From assembly GCA_027489065.1 (NCBI GenBank), contig JAIYAM010000046.1, positions 1 to 38,576 of the forward strand: 38,576 nt of DNA, in the 5' to 3' direction. Source of the DNA: Erythrobacteraceae bacterium (GTDB lineage: Bacteria > Pseudomonadota > Alphaproteobacteria > Sphingomonadales > Sphingomonadaceae). This document shows positions 1 to 6,115 of the stretch, piece by piece. Made by a program: the position numbers and the translations under genes. The notes under the pieces were generated by a model, which saw only the letters and a list, made by a program, of their open reading frames with translations, was not told the origin of the DNA and searched no databases. How positions within the stretch are numbered: position 1 is the first letter of the stretch; every line of letters starts with the position of its first letter.

Positions 1-696
1 CTGATCGTCTCGCAGCCCGACACGGGCGAACAGGCCTTGGAAATCGTCGACACGCTGGTCCGCTCCAACGCGATCGACGTGCTGGTGGTCGATTCGGTCG
101 CAGCCCTGGTGCCGCGCGCGGAAATCGAAGGCGAGATGGGCGATAGCCACGTCGGCCTTCAGGCACGCCTGATGAGCCAGTCGCTCCGCAAGCTGACCGG
201 CTCGATCAGCCGCTCGCGCTGCATGGTGATCTTCATCAACCAGCTGCGCATGAAGATCGGGGTGATGTACGGGAACCCGGAAACCACCACCGGCGGCAAT
301 GCGCTCAAGTTCTACGCCTCGGTGCGTCTCGACATCCGCCGTACCGGCCAGATCAAGGACCGCGACGAGATCACCGGCAACGCGACCCGCGTGAAGGTGG
401 TCAAGAACAAGGTCGCGCCGCCCTTCAAGCAGGTCGAGTTCGACATCATGTACGGCGAAGGCATCTCCAAGATCGGCGAGATCATCGATCTCGGGGTCAA
501 GGCCGGCCTCGTCGAGAAGTCGGGGAGCTGGTTCTCCTACGATTCGATCCGCATCGGGCAGGGGCGTGAGAACGCCAAGACCTACCTCAAGGAGAACCCG
601 GAAGTTTGCGACCGGTTGGAAGCTGCGATCCGCAGCCGCACCGATCAGGTCGCCGGGGAGATGATGGCCGGGCCGGACGCGGACTCGGACGACTGA
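1..696 (+). CDS. recA: RecA recombinase, C-terminal part (5' end outside window)
   Basis: This is the 3' portion of recA, read in frame from base 1, giving 231 residues to the TGA at 694-696. RecA forms ATP-dependent filaments on single-stranded DNA, carries out strand exchange, and acts as co-protease for LexA-type repressors. Visible hallmarks are the Walker B strand ([11 protein letters not shown]), the loop 1 region ([12 protein letters not shown]), the strictly conserved [20 protein letters not shown] segment leading into loop 2, and the acidic C-terminal tail ending DADSDD. Walker A is upstream of the window. It is the only clearly chromosomal gene here and marks the host side of the prophage junction. 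The tail style ([14 protein letters not shown]) resembles sphingomonad RecA proteins; that host call is an inference. Confidence 0.98.
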   Translation: MIVSQPDTGEQALEIVDTLVRSNAIDVLVVDSVAALVPRAEIEGEMGDSHVGLQARLMSQSLRKLTGSISRSRCMVIFINQLRMKIGVMYGNPETTTGGNALKFYASVRLDIRRTGQIKDRDEITGNATRVKVVKNKVAPPFKQVEFDIMYGEGISKIGEIIDLGVKAGLVEKSGSWFSYDSIRIGQGRENAKTYLKENPEVCDRLEAAIRSRTDQVAGEMMAGPDADSDD

Positions 697-715
697 TCCC
701 CAAGCGGGCGCGGGC

Positions 716-731
716 CGGGACAAGTGTCCCG
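716..731 (+). terminator. Small hairpin after recA, possible terminator
   Basis: CGGGAC, the tetraloop AAGT, then GTCCCG form a perfect 6-bp stem about 20 bases after the recA stop codon. No T-run follows, so intrinsic termination is uncertain. The same GGGACA/TGTCCC half-sites recur further along toward the prophage, so it could instead be a protein-binding dyad. Confidence 0.3.
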
Positions 732-1132
732 CTCCTCCCGGCTGTCCCCATATGCGCCCGGACACGCGGAACGCCGGCGTGTGCTTTCCCCAAGGCATGC
801 GCCGGCCTTTCGCCGTTTCGGGGGGACGCGAAATCGCAGGGTGGGTCCAGACCCCCGCCAGCGGCCGGTTCGATCCGCTGTTAGTGGACACAAGGGACTG
901 GAGTGATGGTTGGCCGGGATTTCCCGGGACTTTTCGGGACAACGCGGCACGGGAATGGCTCAAATCCGGGCTTTCCATGGGGCGCTGCAAAAATTCGGCC
1001 TTCGGCGTGAGTGTCTAGAGCGATGGTTGATTTATTGGCTCTCCGGGGCCTTTCGGCTGGTCGCGGTGGTTTCCCGGAGATTTTAAGAGGTGATCGTCTT
1101 AGTGGCGGAATTCTGCGGTTCATGGGCTCTTC

Positions 1133-1166
1133 AGAGGCCTCTTACTGGCATCTGAGAGGCCTCTCA
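1133..1166. repeat. Two AGAGGCCTCT palindromes near the prophage left end
   Basis: AGAGGCCTCT at 1133-1142 and TGAGAGGCCTCTCA at 1153-1166 are both perfect palindromes, spaced two helical turns apart (20 bp start to start). A longer relative, CTGAGAGGCCTCTCAG, occurs at 13736-13751 inside the lysis region. Their role is unknown. A transposase, repressor or host-factor site is possible. Confidence 0.5.
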
Positions 1167-1175
1167 TCAAGCGAT

Positions 1176-1202
1176 GAACTGGGACATGCGGTGTCCCAGT
1201 TC
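1176..1202. repeat. Perfect 11-bp inverted repeat with a third half-site
   Basis: GAACTGGGACA (1176-1186), the 5-nt spacer TGCGG, and TGTCCCAGTTC (1192-1202) form a perfect inverted repeat. A third partial copy, GAACTGGGCA, lies at 1217-1226. The cluster lies in the presumed left-end region, upstream of the leftward immunity unit's 3' end. It may be a DNA-binding site or a transcription terminator for incoming host transcription. There is no T-tract. Confidence 0.5.
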
Positions 1203-1304
1203 GTGAAAAGAAGCCCGAACTGGGCACTTCTTGAAATCATTGCGCTTTTTCGACCTTCGGTGCTTCGTGCGGGTGAAATAGCTAATCGGAAGTGGGCGCG
1301 TTTT

Positions 1305-1814
1305 TCAGACTGCAGTTGCGGTGCTGCCGTCACCTCTCTTGCTCTTGCGAACATAAACGAGACGCCAATTGCAAGGGCACCATTCTTGGCCGCATCCGGG
1401 TAATGGAAGAGGCCAACGTTCACCGATCGGCACGGTCGTGCCATCCTTGGACCGCGCCTCGTTGCAGACCAGCTTTACGCTCGCTGAGAAGCGCACTTCG
1501 GTCCCCAACCTCAGCCACACTTCGTCTTTAGCAAGATCCGCCTCACGATACACATTAAACGTGGCCCGGTTGAAAGTCGCGGCTTGGGCGTGGCGGGGAT
1601 TCGCGCGCCCCTTGTCGGAAAGCAAAGGGGCAACCTCGTCTTTCGTGAGCATGGATTGGGAGCTCTGATAATCCCATCGCTGCTGGTAGAAGCCGAGAAG
1701 CGCAGGGAGAGCATCAACATCGAAATAGCCCAATGTCTCGACCGCTTCGCGGAGGTGCTTAGCCAGAACCTCCGGCGCACCTCGCTTGAGACCGCCCTCG
1801 CCTGAAACAGACAT
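1305..1814 (-). CDS. Hypothetical protein co-transcribed with the repressor
   Basis: 169 residues from the ATG at 1814; an in-frame TTG at 1820 is an alternative start. The ATG is preceded by AGAGGAAGC inside the end of the repressor gene, so the two genes are tightly packed and probably co-transcribed in a lysogen. I recognise no family. The protein has a mixed helical N-terminal half (LAKHLREAVETLGYFDVDALPALL), a central polar segment, and a C-terminal cluster with Gly-Cys-Gly and CPC (GCGQEWCPCNW) followed by a basic tail. Genes expressed from a prophage's immunity promoter often protect the lysogen or assist repression. That is only a positional hint here. Confidence 0.6.
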   Translation of the reverse strand: MSVSGEGGLKRGAPEVLAKHLREAVETLGYFDVDALPALLGFYQQRWDYQSSQSMLTKDEVAPLLSDKGRANPRHAQAATFNRATFNVYREADLAKDEVWLRLGTEVRFSASVKLVCNEARSKDGTTVPIGERWPLPLPGCGQEWCPCNWRLVYVRKSKRGDGSTATAV

Positions 1815-1816
1815 CT

Positions 1817-2470
1817 TCAAAGCTTCCTCTGCACGGCAACGACCCGGCCGATGATTTCGAGCTCACCGTCATAGGCGGTGAAGGGGGAGACCTCCTTCTT
1901 GTCGGACCAAACCTCGACCCCGCCGCCGGGGACGGGGCGAAGGCGCTTGATCATCCCGCAGTCGGCGTAGGCGACGGCCCAGATCTTCTCGGCCATGTTC
2001 AATGTGCGCTGGCTGGTGTCGATCAGGAGCAGATCGCTGTCATAGAGGGTCGGCTCCATGCTGTCGCCAAGGCCTTGGGCGAAGAACAGCCGGTCCGGTG
2101 AAGCACGGGTGTAGCGACGTATCCAGGCGCGCGGGAAGCGATGGACCTCCTCGGTGATTGGCACGTCCAAGTAGGTTGAACCCATACCGAAGGTGAGGTC
2201 GATCTCTCTAACCGGGACAACGTCTTCATACTGATCGTCCGGCACATCGACCGAGGGCATGACAAATCCTGCCCAGCCCGGGAACGAGGGATATGCACCC
2301 CTGAGCTTCTCGAGAGTCCTCTGGCTCAACCGCGTCGTTGCGCTCCCATTTGCAGGCCGGTTCAAGGTCGATGGCGACAGACCAGCCTTCTTGGCGAGAC
2401 CCGCGATGTGGGTACCCGAGAATGCGATGAGGCCGCGGATCAGCGCCTTGTCCTGTTCGAGACCCTCCAT
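1817..2470 (-). CDS. S24 (LexA/CI-type) phage repressor
   Basis: This is the probable master repressor keeping the prophage silent. An N-terminal helix-turn-helix (IAGLAKKAGLSPSTLNRPANG) is followed by a linker and a C-terminal S24 peptidase-like fold containing GDSMEPTLYDSDLLLID, with the catalytic-type Ser in GDSM and the matching Lys in MIKRL. These are residues S137 and K175 counted from the chosen start. The frame stays open up to an ATG at 2512, but that codon lies inside the TGCAAT operator palindrome. The ATG at 2470, preceded by GAGG, is therefore preferred and gives 217 aa. Repressors of this fold are usually inactivated by RecA-stimulated self-cleavage. The usual Ala-Gly site is not obvious at standard spacing, so SOS induction is likely but unproven. 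Confidence 0.9.
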   Translation of the reverse strand: MEGLEQDKALIRGLIAFSGTHIAGLAKKAGLSPSTLNRPANGSATTRLSQRTLEKLRGAYPSFPGWAGFVMPSVDVPDDQYEDVVPVREIDLTFGMGSTYLDVPITEEVHRFPRAWIRRYTRASPDRLFFAQGLGDSMEPTLYDSDLLLIDTSQRTLNMAEKIWAVAYADCGMIKRLRPVPGGGVEVWSDKKEVSPFTAYDGELEIIGRVVAVQRKL

Positions 2471-2494
2471 CAGCCTCGGATACCTAAACTCGGG

Positions 2495-2550
2495 TTGCAA
2501 TCGTAATTGCATAATATCAATTGCAATCGTGATTTAATGCAATTATTGAC
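2495..2550. promoter_or_regulatory. Divergent operator/promoter region (TGCAAT half-sites)
   Basis: This AT-rich island lies between the repressor and the Cro-like gene. TGCAAT-CGTA-ATTGCA (2496-2511) is a perfect dyad. Further TGCAAT half-sites lie at 2522-2527 and 2538-2543, and TGCAATCGT itself is repeated at 2496 and 2522. A rightward promoter can be drawn as TTGCAA (2521-2526), 17 bp, TATTGA (2544-2549), which would start transcription at or next to the ATG at 2556. A leftward -10-like TATTAT is read on the minus strand from 2516 to 2511. The overlap of half-sites with both promoters is what a lysis/lysogeny switch needs. Which protein binds which site is inferred. Confidence 0.7.
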
Positions 2551-2555
2551 GCGGC

Positions 2556-2816
2556 ATGGACCAGCAATCGACGATCCGAGAAATCGAGCGGCGCGCTAAG
2601 GCAGCCCGCATCCCTCTTTCCGAGCTTTGCCGGCGGGCGGACATCCACCCGACGACATTCTTCCGCTGGAAGAAGGGCCCAAAGAATCCAGCTCCCGTTG
2701 GGGCCAATTTCCATTCGATCGAAGCGCTCTATCGTGAGCTGGCGAAGATCGATGCCGAGGATGCCAAACGGCTGTCCAGGCGACCTTCCGGTCGCGGGAA
2801 GGCGGTGGCGGCATGA
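2556..2816 (+). CDS. Cro/Ner-like small DNA-binding protein
   Basis: 86 residues, first gene of the rightward early operon and divergent from the repressor. The N-terminal half is a compact helix-turn-helix (LSELCRRADIHPTTFFRWKKG), followed by a basic, Arg/Lys-rich tail. Position and size match Cro or Ner proteins, which shut down repressor synthesis and early transcription after induction. There is no clear Shine-Dalgarno before the ATG, and the best upstream promoter would place the transcript start at the ATG, so leaderless translation is possible. The stop overlaps the next start (ATGA). Confidence 0.8.
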   Translation: MDQQSTIREIERRAKAARIPLSELCRRADIHPTTFFRWKKGPKNPAPVGANFHSIEALYRELAKIDAEDAKRLSRRPSGRGKAVAA

Positions 2817-3610
2817 TGACGTTGCACGGTCTCCAAGATGGAGAAGCATTGCGCGTTCGCGTGGCGTTGAGTGGCTGCCTGACAATCGACGGGCGCCGCT
2901 TCTGGTCGCTCGATAGCGAGCGGTTCGGTGGTCGCTGGGTATCGGCCAGCGCTCTCCCGAATGACGATCAAGTGGCGGTCTTCTGGCTCGCACACGACGG
3001 GCCGCGCTACCGTGCGGATTTGCTGCCCGACCACGGCTTCTTCGACCATGCGGCCGCCCTGGCAGTGCTCGAAGGCACCCGGGCGCAGAACCCTGCATTG
3101 CTCAATTCTCGAACGGCCACATCGGAAGCCGTTCCTCTCGGAACGCGCTGGCGGCTTCGGCAGCGTTTGCGCACACATCTCGGTCTGCTGATCCGGGAGA
3201 CGGCTCGAGCGATCGATGTGATGCTGACGCCAGGAAGGCCCAGCCAGATCGTGCGTTCCATGATGCACATAGAAGCATCGCATGACGATGCAGCCGATCA
3301 GGTGCCCTTGCCAGAACTCGTTCCCTTGCGGCTGCGCTCCGCGCGCGAAGCAGCTCATCCAGGATGCGATGGCTGTCCTTGGCGAAGCGGCGCAGCTCGG
3401 CTGCCCCGATCGCCTCGTAGCTCTGGCGAAGCTCCTCTAGACCTTCCTGCTCAAGGCGATCGTTCCAGCGAAGGACTTCCTGAAAAGCCTTCTGCGCGAA
3501 ATCATGCATCCACATCTGGCGAAACTCCTGTTGCCCGCAAGCAACCTGCCGCGCCGGGCGGTGAGAGTCAGCCAATAAGTGACGCCTCCAAATATGGGAA
3601 CGAGGCATGA
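2813..3610 (+). CDS. Hypothetical early protein; 3' half looks non-coding
   Basis: 265 residues, linked to both neighbours by ATGA overlaps (2813 and 3607), which argues that the frame is translated. The first ~150 residues read like a protein (for example RFWSLDSERFGGRWVSA and LRTHLGLLIRETARAIDVML). From about base 3340 to the end the translation becomes Pro/Ser/Gly/Arg-rich, and third-position GC drops below its neighbours, while the opposite strand looks coding there. A disordered tail, a diverged or inverted segment, or a frameshift could explain this. No family is recognised. Confidence 0.5.
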   Translation: MMTLHGLQDGEALRVRVALSGCLTIDGRRFWSLDSERFGGRWVSASALPNDDQVAVFWLAHDGPRYRADLLPDHGFFDHAAALAVLEGTRAQNPALLNSRTATSEAVPLGTRWRLRQRLRTHLGLLIRETARAIDVMLTPGRPSQIVRSMMHIEASHDDAADQVPLPELVPLRLRSAREAAHPGCDGCPWRSGAARLPRSPRSSGEAPLDLPAQGDRSSEGLPEKPSARNHASTSGETPVARKQPAAPGGESQPISDASKYGNEA

Positions 3611-4629
3611 GCGCGCGCGCCAAGAAGGGTCGCGTTGCGGGTGGCTCGCTTGTCATGAGCCTCGACCCTGCGGCCATCATGGTGCCGAAGCGGATCGGCT
3701 TTTTCTTTGAGGACAAGGCGGTTGCGCTGGGGCGCATGATGGCAGTCGACGGGCAGCGCGACCCGATCAAGGTGACGCGCCTGCTGCCGAGCAAGAGCGT
3801 CGAAGACTGCATTGCGGAGGGCAAGGCTCCGTGGCAGCTGGTCGTCGGGATGCACCGGCTTCAGGGCTGCATTCTTGAAGGCATCGATGTTCTCGCGATC
3901 GAGGTTTCGGGCAAGACCGAAGATCTCGAAGAGTTCGAGGCCAGCGAGAACATGCACAGGCGGGACGTTGGTCCGCTTGAGCGCGCGAAGTTTACCGGCG
4001 TGCTCGCTGCTGTAGCCCGCGCGCGCCTTGCCCGGGATCATGGCGAGGATCTTAATCAGCAGCAGATTGCCATCAAGGCGCGCTGGGCTCGGGTCGACAC
4101 CCGTGAGGACAAGCTGGATCCTGCGGTCGATCAGGAGACTGAGGATACGCGGGGCACGATGCACCGCGTATACGGGTGGCGGGAATCTGCAGCAGAGGCG
4201 ATGGGCGTCAGCATTGATGTCGTGAAGCGCGACGTCCTGCTTTTCCGCCAGATCATCGAGCCGTTTCCCGAGCTTGTCGAAAGCCTCGCCAAGCATCCCA
4301 TCGTAGGATCGAATGCCAAAGCGCTGCGCGAGATCGCGCGCGTTCAGAAGGTCGACACGCGGCGCAAGGTCATCGAGGCGCTGCTGGCAGACCCCGCGCT
4401 CAGTGCCGATCAGGCCCTTGTCGCCGCGGGCGTTGCACTGGCGAAGCAAGAGCCACTCGACCCAACAGAGAAGTTCAAGAACGCGATCGTCGGCAACTGG
4501 GATCGCCTCAAGCACAGAAAGATGCAGTTCATCCCGACCTTCGCGGGCCTGCTTACACGACCACAGGCTTTGGCGATGAAGGAGGCAGTCGAGCTGCGCC
4601 TCTCCGAGTTGGGAGATGGCGATGCCTGA
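3607..4629 (+). CDS. ParB-like nuclease-domain protein (first copy)
   Basis: 340 residues. The N-terminal ParB/sulfiredoxin-fold domain is seen in DGQRDPIKVTRL, WQLVVGMHRLQGCILEG (the G.HR-type signature) and ASENMHRRDVGPLERAKF, which corresponds to the NxxR box of ParB. A helical middle with an HTH-like stretch (SAAEAMGVSIDVVKRDVLLF) follows at about 195-215. ParB-family proteins bind DNA and, in the chromosomal family, hydrolyse CTP. In phages they also occur as regulators or nucleases of unclear role. No ParA partner is nearby. A second ParB-like gene follows at 6116, and the two are not close copies. Confidence 0.8.
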   Translation: MSARAKKGRVAGGSLVMSLDPAAIMVPKRIGFFFEDKAVALGRMMAVDGQRDPIKVTRLLPSKSVEDCIAEGKAPWQLVVGMHRLQGCILEGIDVLAIEVSGKTEDLEEFEASENMHRRDVGPLERAKFTGVLAAVARARLARDHGEDLNQQQIAIKARWARVDTREDKLDPAVDQETEDTRGTMHRVYGWRESAAEAMGVSIDVVKRDVLLFRQIIEPFPELVESLAKHPIVGSNAKALREIARVQKVDTRRKVIEALLADPALSADQALVAAGVALAKQEPLDPTEKFKNAIVGNWDRLKHRKMQFIPTFAGLLTRPQALAMKEAVELRLSELGDGDA

Positions 4630-4963
4630 CGGTCTTTCGCCTGAGATGTGCGCAAGCATCTGCATAAACGCCAGTCACTCTGAGTGCGAGGAGGCACTGC
4701 GCCGCTTCCTTATCGTGATGGACGTGGTGGCGCGTTGCAACCTCGGCGCGAGCAAAAGCGCGGCCGTTGCGCGAGCGGCTGACCGATCTGGTGTTCATGC
4801 AAGGACTGTGTGGACGTGGGTGCGCCGGGTCCATGGCGTGAGCTGCGAGCCGGTTGTCTGGATCAGGCTGCTTCTCCCTCGCCCCTACGGGCGTAAGCCA
4901 CACCCCGAGCACCCGCACCTGCACCGCAATTCCGAAATCCTGCTGCTCGAGGAGGCGCTCTGA
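4622..4963 (+). CDS. Stand-alone HTH protein related to a MuA DNA-binding subdomain
   Basis: 113 residues from the ATG at 4622, chosen because GGGAG lies six bases upstream; an ATG at 4616 is also in frame. Residues ~30-75 (GASKSAAVARAADRSGVHARTVWTWVRRVHGV) align by eye with the MuA homologue downstream, residues ~150-182 (GATKTAAVARAAMAHDVGASTVYEWLKDIRGV). That region matches the second helix-turn-helix of Mu-type transposases. The protein therefore looks like a detached copy of a transposase end-binding module. It has no catalytic domain. It could bind the prophage ends or enhancer and modulate transposition. It overlaps the ParB-like stop codon and is coupled to the next gene. Confidence 0.7.
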   Translation: MPDGLSPEMCASICINASHSECEEALRRFLIVMDVVARCNLGASKSAAVARAADRSGVHARTVWTWVRRVHGVSCEPVVWIRLLLPRPYGRKPHPEHPHLHRNSEILLLEEAL

Positions 4964-5103
4964 TGCCCTGGCGCGAAATGAGAGATGCGCTGATCGAGGT
5001 GCTGCTGGCGCTGGCGATCGTGGCGATCGTGACGCCCGGCCTGATCTGGTGGGCCCAGACGCTGTCAACCGCCGCGCGCATCGCGTTGGAGGCCCTGCTG
5101 TGA
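4963..5103 (+). CDS. 46-aa single-helix membrane protein
   Basis: A small ORF opened by an ATGA overlap and closed by a GTGA overlap with the next gene. After a short charged N-terminus (MPWREMRDALIE) comes one hydrophobic helix of about 20 residues (VLLALAIVAIVTPGLIWW), then a short amphipathic tail. It is probably an inner-membrane peptide. The function is unknown. Its place among tiny early genes is typical of host-takeover peptides, but nothing in the sequence shows that role. Confidence 0.6.
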   Translation: MPWREMRDALIEVLLALAIVAIVTPGLIWWAQTLSTAARIALEALL

Positions 5104-5234
5104 AGCCGCGCCTGCCATCAGAGGAAGCGATCGCGCGCGAGATGCAGGAAGCCGGGCTCGACCGGTTCCCGGCGATCCGCCGCATCCAGCAGCGCCAGCA
5201 GATCCTCGCCGAGCTGAGGAGGCCGGTGCGATGA
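5100..5234 (+). CDS. 44-aa hypothetical protein
   Basis: GTG start at 5100 inside the stop of the previous gene, ending at 5234 with an ATGA overlap into the next. The product is helical and highly charged (EEAIAREMQEAGLDRFPAIR, then a Gln/Arg-rich helix). No family is recognised. The overlapping start/stop pattern and good codon use are the main evidence that it is real. Confidence 0.55.
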   Translation: MKPRLPSEEAIAREMQEAGLDRFPAIRRIQQRQQILAELRRPVR

Positions 5235-5362
5235 GCATTTGGCAAGAGCCGCTCCGCCGCCCTCTCACCGAGGAAGAAGCTTCGCAAGCCCAATGGGACA
5301 GCATCAACTTCCGGTTGATGCTGATCGCCGCGCGGGACGCAGAGAAGGCGGGGCCGCGATGA
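5231..5362 (+). CDS. 43-aa hypothetical protein
   Basis: ATG at 5231 and TGA at 5360-5362, overlapping its neighbours by four bases on each side. It begins MSIWQEPLRRPLTEEEASQA and continues as an amphipathic helix ending in GPR. The family and function are unknown. It is supported by its fit in the unbroken chain of coupled starts and stops. Confidence 0.55.
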   Translation: MSIWQEPLRRPLTEEEASQAQWDSINFRLMLIAARDAEKAGPR

Positions 5363-5640
5363 CCATGCTCACCGAGCAGAAGGATGACGCGGTGCGTTTC
5401 ATCACCGGCTTCGAGCTGAAGCACGGCCGCAGCCCGTCGACTGCCGATCTAGCCGACGGGCAGTTCGATGGCAGCCAGGCGACCGCCGAGTACGTCGTCC
5501 GCTCGCTGGTGATCGAGGGACGGCTGCGCCGCGCCCCGCACTCGCGCAATCGCAAGCTGCAGGTGCTCCAGCCCGTCCCGGTGCCCCGCGCGCCGGATGG
5601 CGAGCCGCTGCACCTGGTGCGCATCGGAGTACAGGACTGA
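5359..5640 (+). CDS. LexA-type winged-helix protein (DNA-binding domain only)
   Basis: 93 residues from the ATG at 5359; upstream in-frame codons are not protein-like. The fold pattern is that of the LexA N-terminal winged helix: RFITGFELKHGRSPSTADLAD, then a recognition-helix segment (SQATAEYVVRSLVIEGRLRRA). There is no S24 peptidase domain, so it could not self-cleave. It may be an early regulator or may compete for operators. It overlaps both flanking genes by a few bases. Confidence 0.65.
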   Translation: MTMLTEQKDDAVRFITGFELKHGRSPSTADLADGQFDGSQATAEYVVRSLVIEGRLRRAPHSRNRKLQVLQPVPVPRAPDGEPLHLVRIGVQD

Positions 5641-5861
5641 TGGGCCTCAATTACACCGAACGCGCGATCGAAGTCCTGTACGAGCAAGGGGTTCCGCGGG
5701 AGCAGATCGCCTGCAGGCTTGGGATCAGCGCGCGGACCGTGCGCAATATCGAGCAGCGCCTTTTCGAGGACGAGGGGCGCGTCCGGCGGCAGGAGAAGCG
5801 CTTCCGCGCGCAAAGCCGACGGCTCGGCAAGCTCGTCCGGCAAGCAGGAGGACACCGCTGA
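5640..5861 (+). CDS. Small HTH protein (sigma-region-4-like)
   Basis: 73 residues. The first 45 form a simple helix-turn-helix (RAIEVLYEQGVPREQIACRLGISARTVRNIEQRLF), like LuxR or sigma-70 region 4 C-terminal domains and Hin-type binding helices. A very basic tail rich in Arg follows. It is probably a DNA-binding accessory factor of early transcription or transposition. ATG at 5640 overlaps the preceding stop. Confidence 0.7.
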   Translation: MGLNYTERAIEVLYEQGVPREQIACRLGISARTVRNIEQRLFEDEGRVRRQEKRFRAQSRRLGKLVRQAGGHR

Positions 5862-6112
5862 TGCCGCGTTTTGCCAGCAAGGCCGAATACTACCGCCACC
5901 ACCGCAAGGTGATGGAGCTCGCGTTGGAGCTGGGCGTCACGCCGATCGAGGCCGAGGCCCGTATGAAGGCGGTCGAGGCGCGCGAGCGCCACCGCGCGAA
6001 GATGGCCCGCCGCGGCCTGCGCTCCGCCCTGCCGCCGCTGAGCCTGACGGCCGATCAACCGACCGCGCCGCGCTTCGACGACTTCGAAGCGCGCTGGATG
6101 ATGAGGAACTGA
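5861..6112 (+). CDS. 83-aa basic hypothetical protein
   Basis: The ATG at 5861 lies in the stop of the HTH gene. The sequence is strongly helical and basic in its first two thirds (AEYYRHHRKVMELALELGV and EARERHRAKMARR), followed by a proline-containing, acidic end. No family is recognised. The basic charge suggests nucleic-acid contact, which is only a guess. Three bases separate its stop from the next gene. Confidence 0.6.
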   Translation: MPRFASKAEYYRHHRKVMELALELGVTPIEAEARMKAVEARERHRAKMARRGLRSALPPLSLTADQPTAPRFDDFEARWMMRN

Positions 6113-6115
6113 GCG

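Larger units (their letters stand above)
697..1304. other. Gene-poor stretch holding the prophage left junction
   Basis: There is no convincing gene between the recA stop and the first prophage gene. The stretch holds a small hairpin just after recA, several GGGACA/TGTCCC hexamers (717, 725, 743, 936, 1181, 1192), two AGAGGCCTCT palindromes and a perfect 11-bp inverted repeat. In phage Mu the leftward repressor unit ends a few hundred bases inside the left end, and the transposase-binding sites lie in that gap. By analogy, the end and its binding sites should lie here, more likely in 950-1250 than close to recA. I cannot fix the terminal TG dinucleotide because the right end and the 5-bp target duplication are outside the window. 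Confidence 0.55.

Noticed and set aside
1011..1403. Rightward open frame of about 130 codons between recA and the immunity unit
   Set aside because: GTG start without a ribosome site, spans the palindromes of the presumed left end, overlaps the better-supported leftward gene from 1305, and reads unlike a protein.
2729..3358. Second minus-strand frame opposite the 2813 gene, possibly continuing the antisense coding signal by a frameshift
   Set aside because: Kept only as part of the antisense observation; its later part opposes the convincing N-terminal half of the plus-strand gene and is not protein-like.
3607..4629. Partition system (ParABS) for a phage-plasmid lifestyle
   Set aside because: Two ParB-fold genes but no ParA ATPase and no centromere-like repeats; MuA/MuB show a transposing phage.
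5359..5640. Second LexA/CI repressor
   Set aside because: Only the winged-helix part is present; there is no S24 peptidase domain, so it is listed as a small DNA-binding protein instead.
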